Source: Paraburkholderia fynbosensis
GTDB taxonomy: Bacteria; Pseudomonadota; Gammaproteobacteria; Burkholderiales; Burkholderiaceae
NCBI RefSeq assembly: GCF_902859935.1
Contig: NZ_CADIKI010000001.1
Location: 248,001-312,000 of the forward strand
DNA: 64,000 bases
Reading direction: 5' to 3'
Every line of letters starts with the position of its first letter. Position 1 is the stretch's first letter. The notes below the pieces were generated by a model. It saw only the letters and a program-made list of their open reading frames with translations. It was not told the origin of the DNA and did no database searches. This document shows positions 10,322-19,399 of the stretch, piece by piece. The position numbers and the translations under genes are program-made.

Positions 10322-11098
10322 CTATTGCTCGAACGCCGCCAGATACTCGGCCCATTGCGGCGCGACTTCCAGCGCCAGCGCGTTCTTGACCAGATTGATC
10401 TCATCAGCATACTCCGCCGCCGAAAACGCGCCGCGGATCAGTTGGAACCGGCAATACAGCAGATACGTATTGACGACGTCGGTCTCGCAGTAATTACGGA
10501 TTTCCTCGACGCGGCCATCCTGATAAGCGTGCCACACCTGGCTGCCGTCCATGCCCATCTTGCCGGGGAAGCCGCACATCTTGGCTAGCGCGTCGAGCGG
10601 CGCGTTGGCGCGCGCCTGGTACATCGCGAGCACGTCCATCAGATCCGTATGACGCGCGTGATAGCGGCTGATGTAGTTGTTCCACTTGAACTCGCGGTCG
10701 TCCTCGCCGAGATCCCAGAAGCGGCTGGCGGGAATGCCGTTGACCAATGCCCGATAGTTCAGCACTGGCAGGTCGAATCCGCCACCGTTCCACGACACGA
10801 GCTGTGGCGTGTACTTCTCGATCACGCGATAGAACGACTGGATCAGCGCCGCCTCGCCATCTTCCAGCGTGCCGAGCGAGCGCACGCGGAAACCGTTGTT
10901 GTCGCGGAACACGCAGGAAATCGCGGCGATCCGCTGCAGATGATGCGGCAGGAAATCGCTACCGGTCTTTTCACGGCGCGCGGCGAACGCGTGCTCGGCC
11001 ACTTCGGCGTCGCTCAGGGTGGGAGGCAAATCTTCGAGGCGGCGAATGCCGGCGACATCGGGAATCGTCTCGATGTCGAAAACAAGAATCGGAGTCAT
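10322..11098 (-). CDS. Predicted 3'-5' exonuclease related to the PolB proofreading domain
   Basis: This 258-residue protein is a stand-alone DEDD exonuclease of the PolB-like group. The acidic metal ligands are seen in FDIETIPD (residues 6-13, Exo I), SWNGGGFDLPVLNYRAL (Exo II) and YCETDVVNTYLLYCRF (Exo III). No polymerase domain is attached. The substrate is unknown, though a role in DNA maintenance is plausible. The gene starts four bases after the rpoS stop codon, so it probably shares the rpoS transcript. An open frame extends ten codons into rpoS, but the ATG at 11098 is right before the conserved MTPILVFDIET. Confidence 0.85.
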   Translation of the reverse strand: MTPILVFDIETIPDVAGIRRLEDLPPTLSDAEVAEHAFAARREKTGSDFLPHHLQRIAAISCVFRDNNGFRVRSLGTLEDGEAALIQSFYRVIEKYTPQLVSWNGGGFDLPVLNYRALVNGIPASRFWDLGEDDREFKWNNYISRYHARHTDLMDVLAMYQARANAPLDALAKMCGFPGKMGMDGSQVWHAYQDGRVEEIRNYCETDVVNTYLLYCRFQLIRGAFSAAEYADEINLVKNALALEVAPQWAEYLAAFEQ

Positions 11099-11102
11099 CA
11101 GG

Positions 11103-12185
11103 TTATAGAACGGCGTCCTTCCGAACACCGTTGGAGGCGAAGAAGCGCTTCAGACGCACGAGCGCTTCCTGTTGGATCTGACGCACACGCTCGCGCGTGA
11201 GGCCCATTTCGTCGGCCAGTTCTTCGAGCGTGGCGGGTTCGATGTGATTGAGTCCGAAGCGGCGCTCGATCACATGACGATGCTTGTCCGACAGGCGTGC
11301 GAGCCATGCGCGCGTGAGTGTTTCCAGCTCGCGATGTTGCACTTCGGCATCCGGCGACTGGCTCTGGTCGTCGGACAGCAGATCGAGCAGGCTGCTCGCC
11401 GGATCGAGATCGAGCGGCGCATCCAGCGAAGCCGTGTGCTCGTTCAGCGCGAGAATGTCGGTGACTTCGTCGGTCGTCTTGCCGGTCAGATAGGCGATGT
11501 CGTCGATGCTGGCATCGCGGCGCTCGGCGGCTTCCCCGGAATTCATCGAATTTTTTTCCAGATGGCGCTTCGCGCGCAACACCTGGTTGAGCTCACGAAT
11601 CACGTGCACCGGCAAGCGTACGGTGCGCGCCTGGTTCATGATCGCGCGCTCGATGCTTTGACGAATCCACCAGGTCGCATAAGTCGAAAAGCGGAAGCCG
11701 CGCGTCGGATCGAATTTTTCGATCGCGTGCATCAGGCCGAGGTTGCCCTCTTCGATCAGATCGAGCAAGGGCACACCGCGATTCAGATAACCCTTCGCGA
11801 TACTGACGACCAGCCGCAGATTACGCTCGATCATCACCTGCCGCGCATCGAACTCGCCCGCCTTGGCAAGACGCGAATATTTCTGCTCCTCTTCGACCGT
11901 GAGAAGCGGCTTCACGCTGATGCGATTCAGATAATGCTGGATGGTGTCGGCCGTCAGCTCGGCTTGCAGCAGCGCACGGAAATCGTCCGCATCCGGCGCG
12001 GCTTCGCTCGCACCTTCACGGGCGTCGCCTGCTTCGTCAGCGCCGCTCTGACGCTCATCGAGATCGCGTTCTTCCGCGATCTCTTCTTCCACTTCCGAAG
12101 CGCCGCTTTCGTCCACCGCAGCAGACGTGGCTTGGCTGATCGTTTCAGACTCGGCTTGCGGCGGGCGGCGCTTCGATTTCGGCAT
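11103..12185 (-). CDS. rpoS: RNA polymerase sigma factor RpoS (sigma38)
   Basis: RpoS is the general stress and stationary-phase sigma factor. The 360-residue protein starts with an acidic, low-complexity region of about 70 residues, then region 1.2 (LLQAELTADTIQHYLNRI), region 2 (NLRLVVSIAKGYLNRGVPL, EKFDPTRGFRFSTYATWWIRQ), region 3 and region 4 with the helix-turn-helix LEELADEMGLTRERVRQIQ. It follows nlpD by 11 bases. In enterics the main rpoS promoter lies within nlpD, and the same could hold here, though no promoter was resolved. Confidence 0.95.
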   Translation of the reverse strand: MPKSKRRPPQAESETISQATSAAVDESGASEVEEEIAEERDLDERQSGADEAGDAREGASEAAPDADDFRALLQAELTADTIQHYLNRISVKPLLTVEEEQKYSRLAKAGEFDARQVMIERNLRLVVSIAKGYLNRGVPLLDLIEEGNLGLMHAIEKFDPTRGFRFSTYATWWIRQSIERAIMNQARTVRLPVHVIRELNQVLRAKRHLEKNSMNSGEAAERRDASIDDIAYLTGKTTDEVTDILALNEHTASLDAPLDLDPASSLLDLLSDDQSQSPDAEVQHRELETLTRAWLARLSDKHRHVIERRFGLNHIEPATLEELADEMGLTRERVRQIQQEALVRLKRFFASNGVRKDAVL

Positions 12186-12196
12186 GGTCGTATCGC

Positions 12197-13123
12197 TTAT
12201 TGCGGCGGCAAATACTTCAGTGGGTCGACAGGTTTACCCTGACGGCGAACTTCGAAATGCAACATCACGCGGTCGGAATCGCTATTGCCCATCTCAGCGA
12301 TCTTCTGCCCCTTCGTCACCGCGTCTCCCTCTTTTACCATCAAAGCGCGGTTGTGTGCATACGCGGTGAGATAAGTTGCGTCATGCTTGATGATAATGAG
12401 ATTGCCGTAACCACGCAGCCCATTTCCGGCATAGACCACGCGGCCATCCGCGGAAGCTTTCACTGGGTCGCCTGCGGCACCACCGATATTGACACCTTTG
12501 TTGGTCGAATCGTTGAACGTGCCGAGGAGCGGACCACGCACCGGCCACGCGAACGCGACGTTGCCGGAAGCGCCGTTGGCCGACTCGCTGGCCGGGTTCG
12601 GATTGGCCGGCGGGCTCACGGCCGGATTGTTCGCCGTCGCGCCGTACAGCGGCGGCACGGCGGCGCCGGCTGCGGCGCCCGTCGATGCACCGCCGAGCGG
12701 CGCACTCTGCACCGCGCCAGTGCCGCCGATCGGCGCGGTCGCGACACCCGGCGTCAGCCCGGCCGTATTCGCACCCGGGGGCACGACGCGCAACAGTTGA
12801 TCAACCTCGATCTGATTCGGGTTGGTCAGATTGTTCCACGTCGAAATATCGCGGTAGTTCTGGCCGTTCTCCAACGCAATCCGGTACAGCGTGTCGCCCG
12901 GCTTCACGCGGTAGTAACCGGGCGGCGGCGGGCCGAGCGGCACCGCCGGCTGCGCGGCCTGGGTGCCGAGCACGCCGCCGGAGCGGTCGACGACAGGCGC
13001 CTGATCGAGCCGGGAAGCACAAGCCGTCATCAACAGGGATAAGGCGAGCACGCACACGCTACGCTGGGTTACGGTCATGGGGGCATTCAGGCTGGTTCTT
13101 TGCATCGCGCGCAACATACTCAT
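12197..13123 (-). CDS. nlpD: NlpD-like lipoprotein with LysM and degenerate M23 (LytM) domain
   Basis: NlpD proteins activate the cell-division amidase AmiC. The protein has about 308 residues. A signal peptide ends in the lipobox MTAC, a LysM domain follows (YRVKPGDTLYRIALENGQNYRDISTWN in two blocks), then a long Ala/Pro/Gly linker and a C-terminal LytM domain. The metal-binding HxGxD of active M23 peptidases reads NKGVN, and the first His of the final HxH is missing (MLHFEVR). It is therefore probably not a peptidase but an amidase activator. The ATG at 13123 is preferred to a TTG at 13132. It sits between pcm and rpoS in the conserved surE-pcm-nlpD-rpoS order. Confidence 0.9.
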   Translation of the reverse strand: MSMLRAMQRTSLNAPMTVTQRSVCVLALSLLMTACASRLDQAPVVDRSGGVLGTQAAQPAVPLGPPPPGYYRVKPGDTLYRIALENGQNYRDISTWNNLTNPNQIEVDQLLRVVPPGANTAGLTPGVATAPIGGTGAVQSAPLGGASTGAAAGAAVPPLYGATANNPAVSPPANPNPASESANGASGNVAFAWPVRGPLLGTFNDSTNKGVNIGGAAGDPVKASADGRVVYAGNGLRGYGNLIIIKHDATYLTAYAHNRALMVKEGDAVTKGQKIAEMGNSDSDRVMLHFEVRRQGKPVDPLKYLPPQ

Positions 13124-13128
13124 CGGTG

Positions 13129-14229
13129 TCAAATCACTCCGGATTTTAAGGGTACAAAGAAAACGCGATCAAGCCGCGACTCGCGCCATTGCGCAGGCCC
13201 GAGGCGCTCGACCAGCGTCAGCACCTGGTTCTGGCCGTCCTGCGAGCCGACCGGCGCAACCAGACGGCCGCCGATCGCGAGTTGTTCAAGCAAGGCCTGC
13301 GGCACGTCGAGTCCGGCCGCGGCGATCACGATCGCATCGAACGGCGCCGCCGACGGCAACCCGAGCCGCCCGTCGCCGTAATGCAACCGTATGTTCGGAA
13401 TGCGCAACGGCCGCAGATTCGTCTTCGCGCGCTCGGACAGCGGCTTGATGCGTTCGATCGAATACACTTCGCGCGCGACCTGGCTTAGCACCGCGGCCTG
13501 ATAACCGCAGCCCGTGCCGATTTCGAGCACGTTGGTCAACGCGCGGCCGGCCGCGGCCAGTTCGATCATTCGCGCGACCACCGAGGGCTTGGAGATCGTC
13601 TGGTGATGACCGATCGGCAACGCCGCATCTTCGTACGCCTGGGCCGCGAGGCCCGGGTCGACGAACATGTGGCGCGGCACCACCGACATCGCGTTCAGCA
13701 CGCGCTGATCGGTCACGCCGTTCGCACGCAGGCGTTCGACCATCCGTTCGCGGACCCGTTCCGAAGTCAGCGCCAATGCGCCGCTCAACGCGACGTTCGG
13801 CGCCGTCATGCGTTCGTTGGTGCGGGCGGCAGGTTTGGCGGGCGGTGCGGATTTCAGCGCGGTGCGCGCAGTCGGGCTCGGCGTATGCGCGGCCTTGCCA
13901 TGTGTGGTCAGTATTGCGGGCTTGGCCGACGGTTTGATCGATGACGACAGCAATGTCGACGGCGCGGCCTGCGGCTTCGGCTGCGTAATGGCTGCCGATT
14001 GGCTCGGCGCTCTCGCTTGCGGCACGGCTTGAGCCTTGGGCTGAAGCGCGCTCGGCGCTTTGCCCGGCGTTCTCGCTTGGGGCTTCGCCGGCTGCTGACG
14101 CGCATTCAGCGCCGCGCTCGCGGCGAGCACGGCGGCGCGCACTTCGCCCGGGCGCCCTTCGGGCCGGCGCGGTTCGCGCACCAGGTCCTCGAGGCCGAGC
14201 GGAAAGCGCTTGGCGCGCTCGCTCGTCAT
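13129..14229 (-). CDS. pcm: Protein-L-isoaspartate O-methyltransferase with long N-terminal extension
   Basis: PCM methylates isoaspartyl residues in damaged proteins so that they can return to aspartate. The catalytic domain covers the last 215 residues or so, with the SAM motif [17 protein letters not shown] and the family motif [13 protein letters not shown]. coli PCM has 208 residues. Here about 150 residues of Ala/Pro/Gln/Lys-rich, probably disordered sequence precede it. The ATG overlaps the surE stop by four bases, so the extension is real coding sequence unless a later start is used. The conserved domain resumes near [19 protein letters not shown]. Confidence 0.92.
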   Translation of the reverse strand: MTSERAKRFPLGLEDLVREPRRPEGRPGEVRAAVLAASAALNARQQPAKPQARTPGKAPSALQPKAQAVPQARAPSQSAAITQPKPQAAPSTLLSSSIKPSAKPAILTTHGKAAHTPSPTARTALKSAPPAKPAARTNERMTAPNVALSGALALTSERVRERMVERLRANGVTDQRVLNAMSVVPRHMFVDPGLAAQAYEDAALPIGHHQTISKPSVVARMIELAAAGRALTNVLEIGTGCGYQAAVLSQVAREVYSIERIKPLSERAKTNLRPLRIPNIRLHYGDGRLGLPSAAPFDAIVIAAAGLDVPQALLEQLAIGGRLVAPVGSQDGQNQVLTLVERLGPAQWRESRLDRVFFVPLKSGVI

Positions 14230-14984
14230 GAAGCGCCGCTGCCGGCGCGCGCCCAGTCGCGCGCCGCGGGCAGCATTTGCGTGTGGGTCAGGTCGAGCTG
14301 CAGAGGCGTGATCGACACACGGCCGTTGACGACCGCGTGGAAATCGGTGCCTTCGCTAGCGTCACGCGCACTGCCCGACGGACCGATCCAGTAGATCGGC
14401 TCGCCGCGCGGGTTGGTCTGGCGGATCACCGGCTGCGATGGATGGCGCTTGCCGAGACGCGTGATACGCCAACCGTCGAGCTGGTCGTAAGGCAGGTTCG
14501 GAATGTTGACGTTCAGCAATGGATGTCCGGGCAGCGGTTGCTCGAGATAATGCTTGACGATGTCGGCCGCGACACGGGCGGCGTCTTCGAGGTGCACCCA
14601 GTCCTTGTCGACGAGCGAGAACGCGATGGCCGGCACGCCGAACATGATGCCTTCGGTGGCGGCCGCGACCGTGCCCGAATAGAGCGTGTCTTCGCCCATG
14701 TTCTGGCCGTTGTTGATGCCCGACACCACCAGATCCGGCGTATGGTCGAGCATGCCCGTCAACGCGATGTGCACCGAGTCGGTGGGCGTGCCGTTCACGT
14801 AGTAGAAGCCATTGGCCGAGCGCAGGACCGAGAGCGGCCGCGACAACGTCAACGAATTCGACGCGCCGCTGCAATTCTGTTCGGGGGCCATCACGGTGAC
14901 GTCCGCAATCGGCTTGAGCGCTTCGTAAAGCGCGGCAAGGCCCGGCGCCAGGTAACCGTCGTCATTGCTGAGTAGGATTCGCAT
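14226..14984 (-). CDS. surE: 5'/3'-nucleotidase SurE
   Basis: SurE is a metal-dependent nucleoside monophosphatase linked to stationary-phase survival. The protein has 252 residues. The metal-binding NDD is in [15 protein letters not shown] at the N-terminus. The conserved NCSGASNS and [27 protein letters not shown] motifs follow. The start at 14984 is immediately before the [10 protein letters not shown] signature, and ten further in-frame codons upstream are ignored. It is the first gene of surE-pcm-nlpD-rpoS and overlaps pcm by four bases. Confidence 0.95.
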   Translation of the reverse strand: MRILLSNDDGYLAPGLAALYEALKPIADVTVMAPEQNCSGASNSLTLSRPLSVLRSANGFYYVNGTPTDSVHIALTGMLDHTPDLVVSGINNGQNMGEDTLYSGTVAAATEGIMFGVPAIAFSLVDKDWVHLEDAARVAADIVKHYLEQPLPGHPLLNVNIPNLPYDQLDGWRITRLGKRHPSQPVIRQTNPRGEPIYWIGPSGSARDASEGTDFHAVVNGRVSITPLQLDLTHTQMLPAARDWARAGSGAS

Positions 14985-15204
14985 GCGGCGATTGTAACCG
15001 AGGAAAGATGGCACGCGAACGACACGGCGGCTACGCGCGCGCCGTTTGCGACGCGTGCATGCAACGTTTGCGGCGAATGATCCAGGAGCGTTCGTCGCCG
15101 ATGCACCGCACGATAAAAACGCACGGTCGTGCTGATTGTTTTACACTCGGACTGCTTGCGAAAGTTTGCTGATGTTTGCGAACCCTGATCGAAATGGAGA
15201 CACG

Positions 15205-16179
15205 ATGCGCGCGATTCGCTGTAATCAATACGGGCCGCCGGAGAGCCTGGTCGTCGACGACCTGCCGGACCTCTTGCCGCCACCCGGCCACGTCGTGATC
15301 GACGTCAAAGCCGCAGCCGTCAACTTCCCCGACGTGCTGATCATTGAAAACAAATACCAGTTCAAACCACCCTTGCCCTTCACGCCCGGCTCGGAAGTCG
15401 CGGGCGTCGTGCGTGCGGTCGGTGAAGGCGTGACGCAGTTCAAGCCCGGCTCGCGTGTGGTCGCGTACACCGGTTCGGGCGGCTTCGCCGAACAGGCGCT
15501 GGCGCCGGCCGCGGGCTGCGTGCCGCTCGCGGAGGGCGTGGAGTTCGACGTGGCCGCGGCGTTCACGCTTGCGTACGGCACCTCGCATCACGCGGTCGTC
15601 GACCGCGGCGCGTTGCAGGCCGGCGAAACGATGCTGGTGCTGGGCGCGGCAGGCGGCGTCGGGTTGGCGGCCGTCGAGATCGGCAAGGCGCTCGGCGCGC
15701 GCGTGATCGCAGCGGCGTCGAGCGACGAGAAGCTCGCCACCTGCGTCAAACACGGCGCGGACGCGACCATCAACTACAGCACCGAAGATCTGCGTGAGCG
15801 CATCAAGGCGCTCACCGACGGCAAAGGCCCGGACGTGATCTACGATCCGGTCGGCGGTGTGTATGCTGAACCGGCGTTTCGCAGCATAGGCTGGCGCGGG
15901 CGCTATCTGGTGGTCGGTTTCGCGAACGGCGAAATTCCGAAATTGCCGCTCAATCTGACGCTGCTCAAGGGCGCGAGCGTGGTTGGTGTCTTCTGGGGTG
16001 ATTTCGCAAAGCGCGAGCCGCAGCGCAATCACGCCGCGTTCGAGCAGATGACCGGCTGGATCCGCGAAGGCAAGCTCAAGCCGTACGTGTCCGCCCGCTA
16101 TTCGCTCGATGACACCGGCCGCGCATTGCGCGATATGGCCGAGCGTCGCGTGATCGGGAAGGTAGTGATTACGCCTTGA
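15205..16179 (+). CDS. NADPH:quinone oxidoreductase family protein (zinc-free MDR)
   Basis: This 324-residue medium-chain dehydrogenase/reductase has the GroES-like N-terminal domain and a Rossmann domain with GAAGGVGLAAVEIGKALGA for NAD(P)H. It lacks the zinc-binding cysteines of true alcohol dehydrogenases, which places it with the QOR/crotonyl-CoA reductase-like group. Related proteins reduce quinones or alpha,beta-unsaturated carbonyls. The exact substrate cannot be told. The ATG at 15205 starts MRAIRCNQYGPP. It is a single-gene unit divergent from surE and ends at a strong terminator (16237-16273). Confidence 0.85.
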   Translation: MRAIRCNQYGPPESLVVDDLPDLLPPPGHVVIDVKAAAVNFPDVLIIENKYQFKPPLPFTPGSEVAGVVRAVGEGVTQFKPGSRVVAYTGSGGFAEQALAPAAGCVPLAEGVEFDVAAAFTLAYGTSHHAVVDRGALQAGETMLVLGAAGGVGLAAVEIGKALGARVIAAASSDEKLATCVKHGADATINYSTEDLRERIKALTDGKGPDVIYDPVGGVYAEPAFRSIGWRGRYLVVGFANGEIPKLPLNLTLLKGASVVGVFWGDFAKREPQRNHAAFEQMTGWIREGKLKPYVSARYSLDDTGRALRDMAERRVIGKVVITP

Positions 16180-16236
16180 GTGAGGGCGCGTTTGATCGAT
16201 GGCAAAGCGATGCCTGATCGAGCGAGCGGCAAACGG

Positions 16237-16273
16237 AAACGGCGTGCGGTTTAAAACCGCACGCCGTTTTTTA
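16237..16273. terminator. Bidirectional intrinsic terminator
   Basis: A perfect inverted repeat (AAACGGCGTGCGGT, two-to-four base loop, then its complement) ends in a run of six T on the plus strand and A-rich sequence on the other side. It separates the convergent quinone oxidoreductase and ABC permease genes. Confidence 0.85.
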
Positions 16274-16296
16274 TCGGGCGCCCACGCCGGCAGCGA

Positions 16297-17121
16297 CTAG
16301 AGTTTCTCGGTGTCGCCGGTCTTCGGCTGCCACTTCATCAGGCGCCGCTCGCCTATGCCGACTATTGCGTCGAGCACCAGTGCGAACGCGGTCAACACCA
16401 GAATCCCTGCGAACACAGTATTGATATCGAAGGTGCCTTCGGCTTGCAGAATCAGATAGCCGACGCCGCGCGCCGAACCGAGATACTCGCCCACTACGGA
16501 GCCGACGAACGCGAGGCCGACCGACGTATGCAAGCTGGAAAACACCCAGCTCATCGCGCTCGGCAAATAGACGAAGCGCAGCAGCTGCTTGCGGTTCGCG
16601 CCGAGCATGCGCGCGTTCGCGAGCACGACCGGGCTGACTTCCTTCACGCCCTGGTAGACGTTGAAGAAGACGATAAAAAACACCAGCGTCACCCCCAACG
16701 CCACCTTCGACCAGATGCCCAAACCGAACCACACGCCGAAGATCGGCGCGAGAATCACGCGCGGCATCGAGTTGGCGGCTTTCACGTACGGATCGAACAA
16801 CGCGCTCGCGAGCGGCGCGAGCGCGAGCCACAGACCGACGCCGAGTCCGAGCGCGGTACCGAGCACGAACGCGAGCACGGTCTCGACCAGCGTGATCCAT
16901 AGATGCAGATAGATCTCGCCGCCCGTAAACCACTCCCAGATCCGCTGCAACACCTTCTGCGGCTCGCCGAAGAAGAACGCGGCCTTGTCAGGATCGTCGA
17001 AATAGAACGCCGGCAGCAGCGTCGGGCTGGTCAGCACGTACCAGAGCACGAAGCACAGCACGAGCAGCAGCCATTGCCAGATCACCAGATTCGCCCGCCT
17101 CGGGCGTAACGTCTTCCACAT
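16297..17121 (-). CDS. ABC transporter permease (SsuC/TauC type)
   Basis: This 274-residue inner membrane permease belongs to the nitrate/sulfonate/taurine importer class. About six hydrophobic segments are visible, starting with WQWLLLVLCFVLWYVL near the N-terminus. The cytoplasmic EAA loop for the ATPase is around NVYQGVKEVSPVVLANARMLGANRKQLLRFV. The ATG at 17121 is taken because it directly precedes the first membrane segment; the frame is open 17 codons further up. It is the last gene of a three-gene importer operon. Confidence 0.88.
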   Translation of the reverse strand: MWKTLRPRRANLVIWQWLLLVLCFVLWYVLTSPTLLPAFYFDDPDKAAFFFGEPQKVLQRIWEWFTGGEIYLHLWITLVETVLAFVLGTALGLGVGLWLALAPLASALFDPYVKAANSMPRVILAPIFGVWFGLGIWSKVALGVTLVFFIVFFNVYQGVKEVSPVVLANARMLGANRKQLLRFVYLPSAMSWVFSSLHTSVGLAFVGSVVGEYLGSARGVGYLILQAEGTFDINTVFAGILVLTAFALVLDAIVGIGERRLMKWQPKTGDTEKL

Positions 17122-17205
17122 GACTCGGTTTGCCTTGGACGATTGGAACAACACGCTGGGTGAGGCGCGCATACGCGCGCGGCACAGCGCCAGACGACAC
17201 GCGCG

Positions 17206-18018
17206 TTAAACCGCGCTGAGTTGCTGCTGATACCCCTTGAGCACCTCATCACGCAGCACGCTCCAGATCTGCGCATGGAGCTCGACGAAACGCGGATGCG
17301 CACGAATTTCCGCGACGTCGCGCGGACGCGGCAAATCGATCGTAAATTCGCCGATTGGGTGCGTGCCCGGCCCCGCCGACAACACCACCACGCGATCGGA
17401 CATCGCAATCGCCTCGTCGAGATCGTGGGTGATGAACAACACCGCCTTGCGTTTCGCGGCCCACAGGTCGAGCAGTTCGTTTTCCATCAACTGGCGCGTC
17501 TGGATATCGAGCGCGGAAAACGGCTCGTCCATCAGGATGATGTCCGGATCCAGAATCAGCGTCTGCGCCATCGCGACGCGCTTGCGCATGCCGCCCGAGA
17601 GTTGATGCGGATAACGGTCGCCGAAGCCGCCGAGACCGACGCGCTTTAACCACTCGTCGGCTTTGGCGCGCGCTTGCGGCGCCGGCACGCCTTGAAACGA
17701 AAGGCCGGCCATCACGTTGTCGATTGCCGCCCGCCACGGCATCAACGCGTCGGCCTGGAACATGTAGCCGGCGCGCCGGTTGATGCCGTCGAGCGGCTCG
17801 CCGAACACGCTGACCGAACCCGAGGACGGCGTCAGCAAGCCCGCGCCGACGTTCAGCAACGTGGATTTACCGCACCCGGTCGGACCGACCACCGAGACGA
17901 ACTCGCCCGGCGCGATGCGCAACGTGGTGTCCTTGACTGCCGTGTAGCGCTGCGCGCGGTTGTCGCGCGCGGCGAACGTGCAGGTGATGTTGTCGAGCGC
18001 CAGAGCGGCTACGGTCAT
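17206..18018 (-). CDS. ABC transporter ATP-binding protein (SsuB/TauB type)
   Basis: This 270-residue protein is the ATPase of the importer. The Walker A motif is GPTGCGKSTLLN, the signature is LSGGMRKRVAMAQ, and Walker B is IILMDEPFSALD followed by the switch His in FITHDLDEA. The start at 18018 (MTVAALALDN) gives the normal family length. The longer frame to 18126 would add an unrelated basic leader. It lies between the permease gene and the binding-protein gene. Confidence 0.9.
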   Translation of the reverse strand: MTVAALALDNITCTFAARDNRAQRYTAVKDTTLRIAPGEFVSVVGPTGCGKSTLLNVGAGLLTPSSGSVSVFGEPLDGINRRAGYMFQADALMPWRAAIDNVMAGLSFQGVPAPQARAKADEWLKRVGLGGFGDRYPHQLSGGMRKRVAMAQTLILDPDIILMDEPFSALDIQTRQLMENELLDLWAAKRKAVLFITHDLDEAIAMSDRVVVLSAGPGTHPIGEFTIDLPRPRDVAEIRAHPRFVELHAQIWSVLRDEVLKGYQQQLSAV

Positions 18019-18169
18019 CGTTCGGCTCGCTTGTTCGAAGATCGGTTTGGATGAGAGGAGGTGTCGTAGCGGCGACATCAAATCGCGTTGCGCCCGGAGC
18101 GGCGCGAACGAGGCGGACCCACCCAACGCCTCGTCTGCCCTGCCTCGCGCGCGCCTGCCCGAGCAAGCT

Positions 18170-19207
18170 TTACACCTTGACCGTGCTCAGCGCTTTTTTC
18201 ACGAAGTCGTTGGTCCAGGCCTTCGACAGATCGATCGGCTTGCCTTGCATATTCGGATCGAACGCCTGCAAGGTCTTCAGCGACGTCGCGGGACCGTCGG
18301 CGGGCATCAGGCCGTCGGGCGACATCGCTTCCTTCACATGCTGCCACGCGTCCAGATACACGGCACGATCACCAAGCAGATAGCCTTCAGGCACCGTGTT
18401 GATCAGCTCGCTGCCGGTCGATGCCTGCAGCCACTTGAGCGCGCGCACCATCGCGTTGGTAAGCGCCTGCGTCGTGTTCGGATTCTTCGTAATGAAGCTC
18501 TGCGACGCGTACAGGCAGCCCGCCGGCATGTTGCCGCCGAACACGCTGCGCGTATCGGCGAGCGTGCGCGTGTCGGACACGACGCGGATCTCGCCGGTGC
18601 GCTCGAGCTTGGTCATGACCGGATCGAGATTGGCAATCGCATCGATCTGCCCCGACTGCAGCGCGGCGATCGCCCCGGCGCCCGCCCCCACGCCGATGAA
18701 TGCGACATCCTTCGCGCTCAGCCCGGCCTTCGCGAGCACGAAGCTCGCCATGATCGAGGTCGAGGAACCCGGCGCCGTCACGCCGATCTTCTTGCCCTTG
18801 AGATCGGCAATGGATTTGTAGTTCGGCATCGTCTTCTTCGATACCGCCAGCACGATCTGCGGCGCGCGCCCCTGCAGCACGAATTCGCGGAACATCTGCT
18901 TCTGCGCCTGCAGCAGCAGCGTGTGTTCGAACGCGCCGGAGACCACGTCCGCGCTGCCGCCGACCGCGGCCTTCAATGCTTGCGAGCCGCCGGCGAAATC
19001 GGAAATCTCGACCTCGAGGCCTTCGTCCTTGAAGTAATTGCGACGCTCGGCAATCGTCAGCGGCAGGTAGTAGAACAGGTTCTTGCCGCCGACCGCGATC
19101 GCTACTTTGGTGGTTTCGGGTTTGCCTTGCGCGAAAGCGAGCGGCGAAGCTGCCAGCGTCGCGCCCGCGAGCGCGGCACTACCGGCGAGGAAGGTTCTGC
19201 GTTGCAT
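18170..19207 (-). CDS. ABC transporter substrate-binding protein (NMT1/SsuA-like)
   Basis: This 345-residue periplasmic binding protein begins MQRRTFLAGSAALAG, a twin-arginine-like signal peptide ending near SPLAFAQG. The body has the NMT1/THI5-like fold motifs, such as LPLTIAERRNYFKDEGLEVE and DLKGKKIGVTAPGSSTSIMASFVL. It delivers an anionic or aromatic small molecule to the permease. Substrates of this class include sulfonates, nitrate and pyrimidines, and none can be selected here. The neighbouring CoA-transferase gene could hint at an organic acid, but that is speculation. Confidence 0.87.
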   Translation of the reverse strand: MQRRTFLAGSAALAGATLAASPLAFAQGKPETTKVAIAVGGKNLFYYLPLTIAERRNYFKDEGLEVEISDFAGGSQALKAAVGGSADVVSGAFEHTLLLQAQKQMFREFVLQGRAPQIVLAVSKKTMPNYKSIADLKGKKIGVTAPGSSTSIMASFVLAKAGLSAKDVAFIGVGAGAGAIAALQSGQIDAIANLDPVMTKLERTGEIRVVSDTRTLADTRSVFGGNMPAGCLYASQSFITKNPNTTQALTNAMVRALKWLQASTGSELINTVPEGYLLGDRAVYLDAWQHVKEAMSPDGLMPADGPATSLKTLQAFDPNMQGKPIDLSKAWTNDFVKKALSTVKV

Positions 19208-19399
19208 GGTCTGTCGTCTCCGAACTTTTGTTGTGCGGCTTTTTTGAAGCTTTTTTTCGCGGCTGCTCGCGGTTGCCCTTCACCTGCTTTCGCAGCCACT
19301 TTCGCAGCCGTTTTTATCGCTGCCGTGTTTTCTTGCGCGGCGCTCTTGGGCGCCGCGTTCGTGTCCCGCGTCGCGCGACTGCTTGCGTCGCGCCAAGCT
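19208..19399 (-). other. Intergenic region with Lys/Ala-rich open frame
   Basis: Between the CoA-transferase and the binding-protein gene there are runs of six and seven T (A on the minus strand). An open minus-strand frame here reads like a Lys/Ala-rich peptide (for example AAIKTAAKVAAKAGEG). It has no ATG, only a possible GTG at 19297-19299, and continues into the binding-protein gene. I do not call it a gene. Confidence 0.3.

Noticed and set aside
8660..10588. A 642-residue open frame on the plus strand opposite rlmD
   Set aside because: It lies opposite rlmD and the exonuclease end, is very rich in Arg, His and Asp as expected for the reverse strand of GC-rich genes, and shows no domain.
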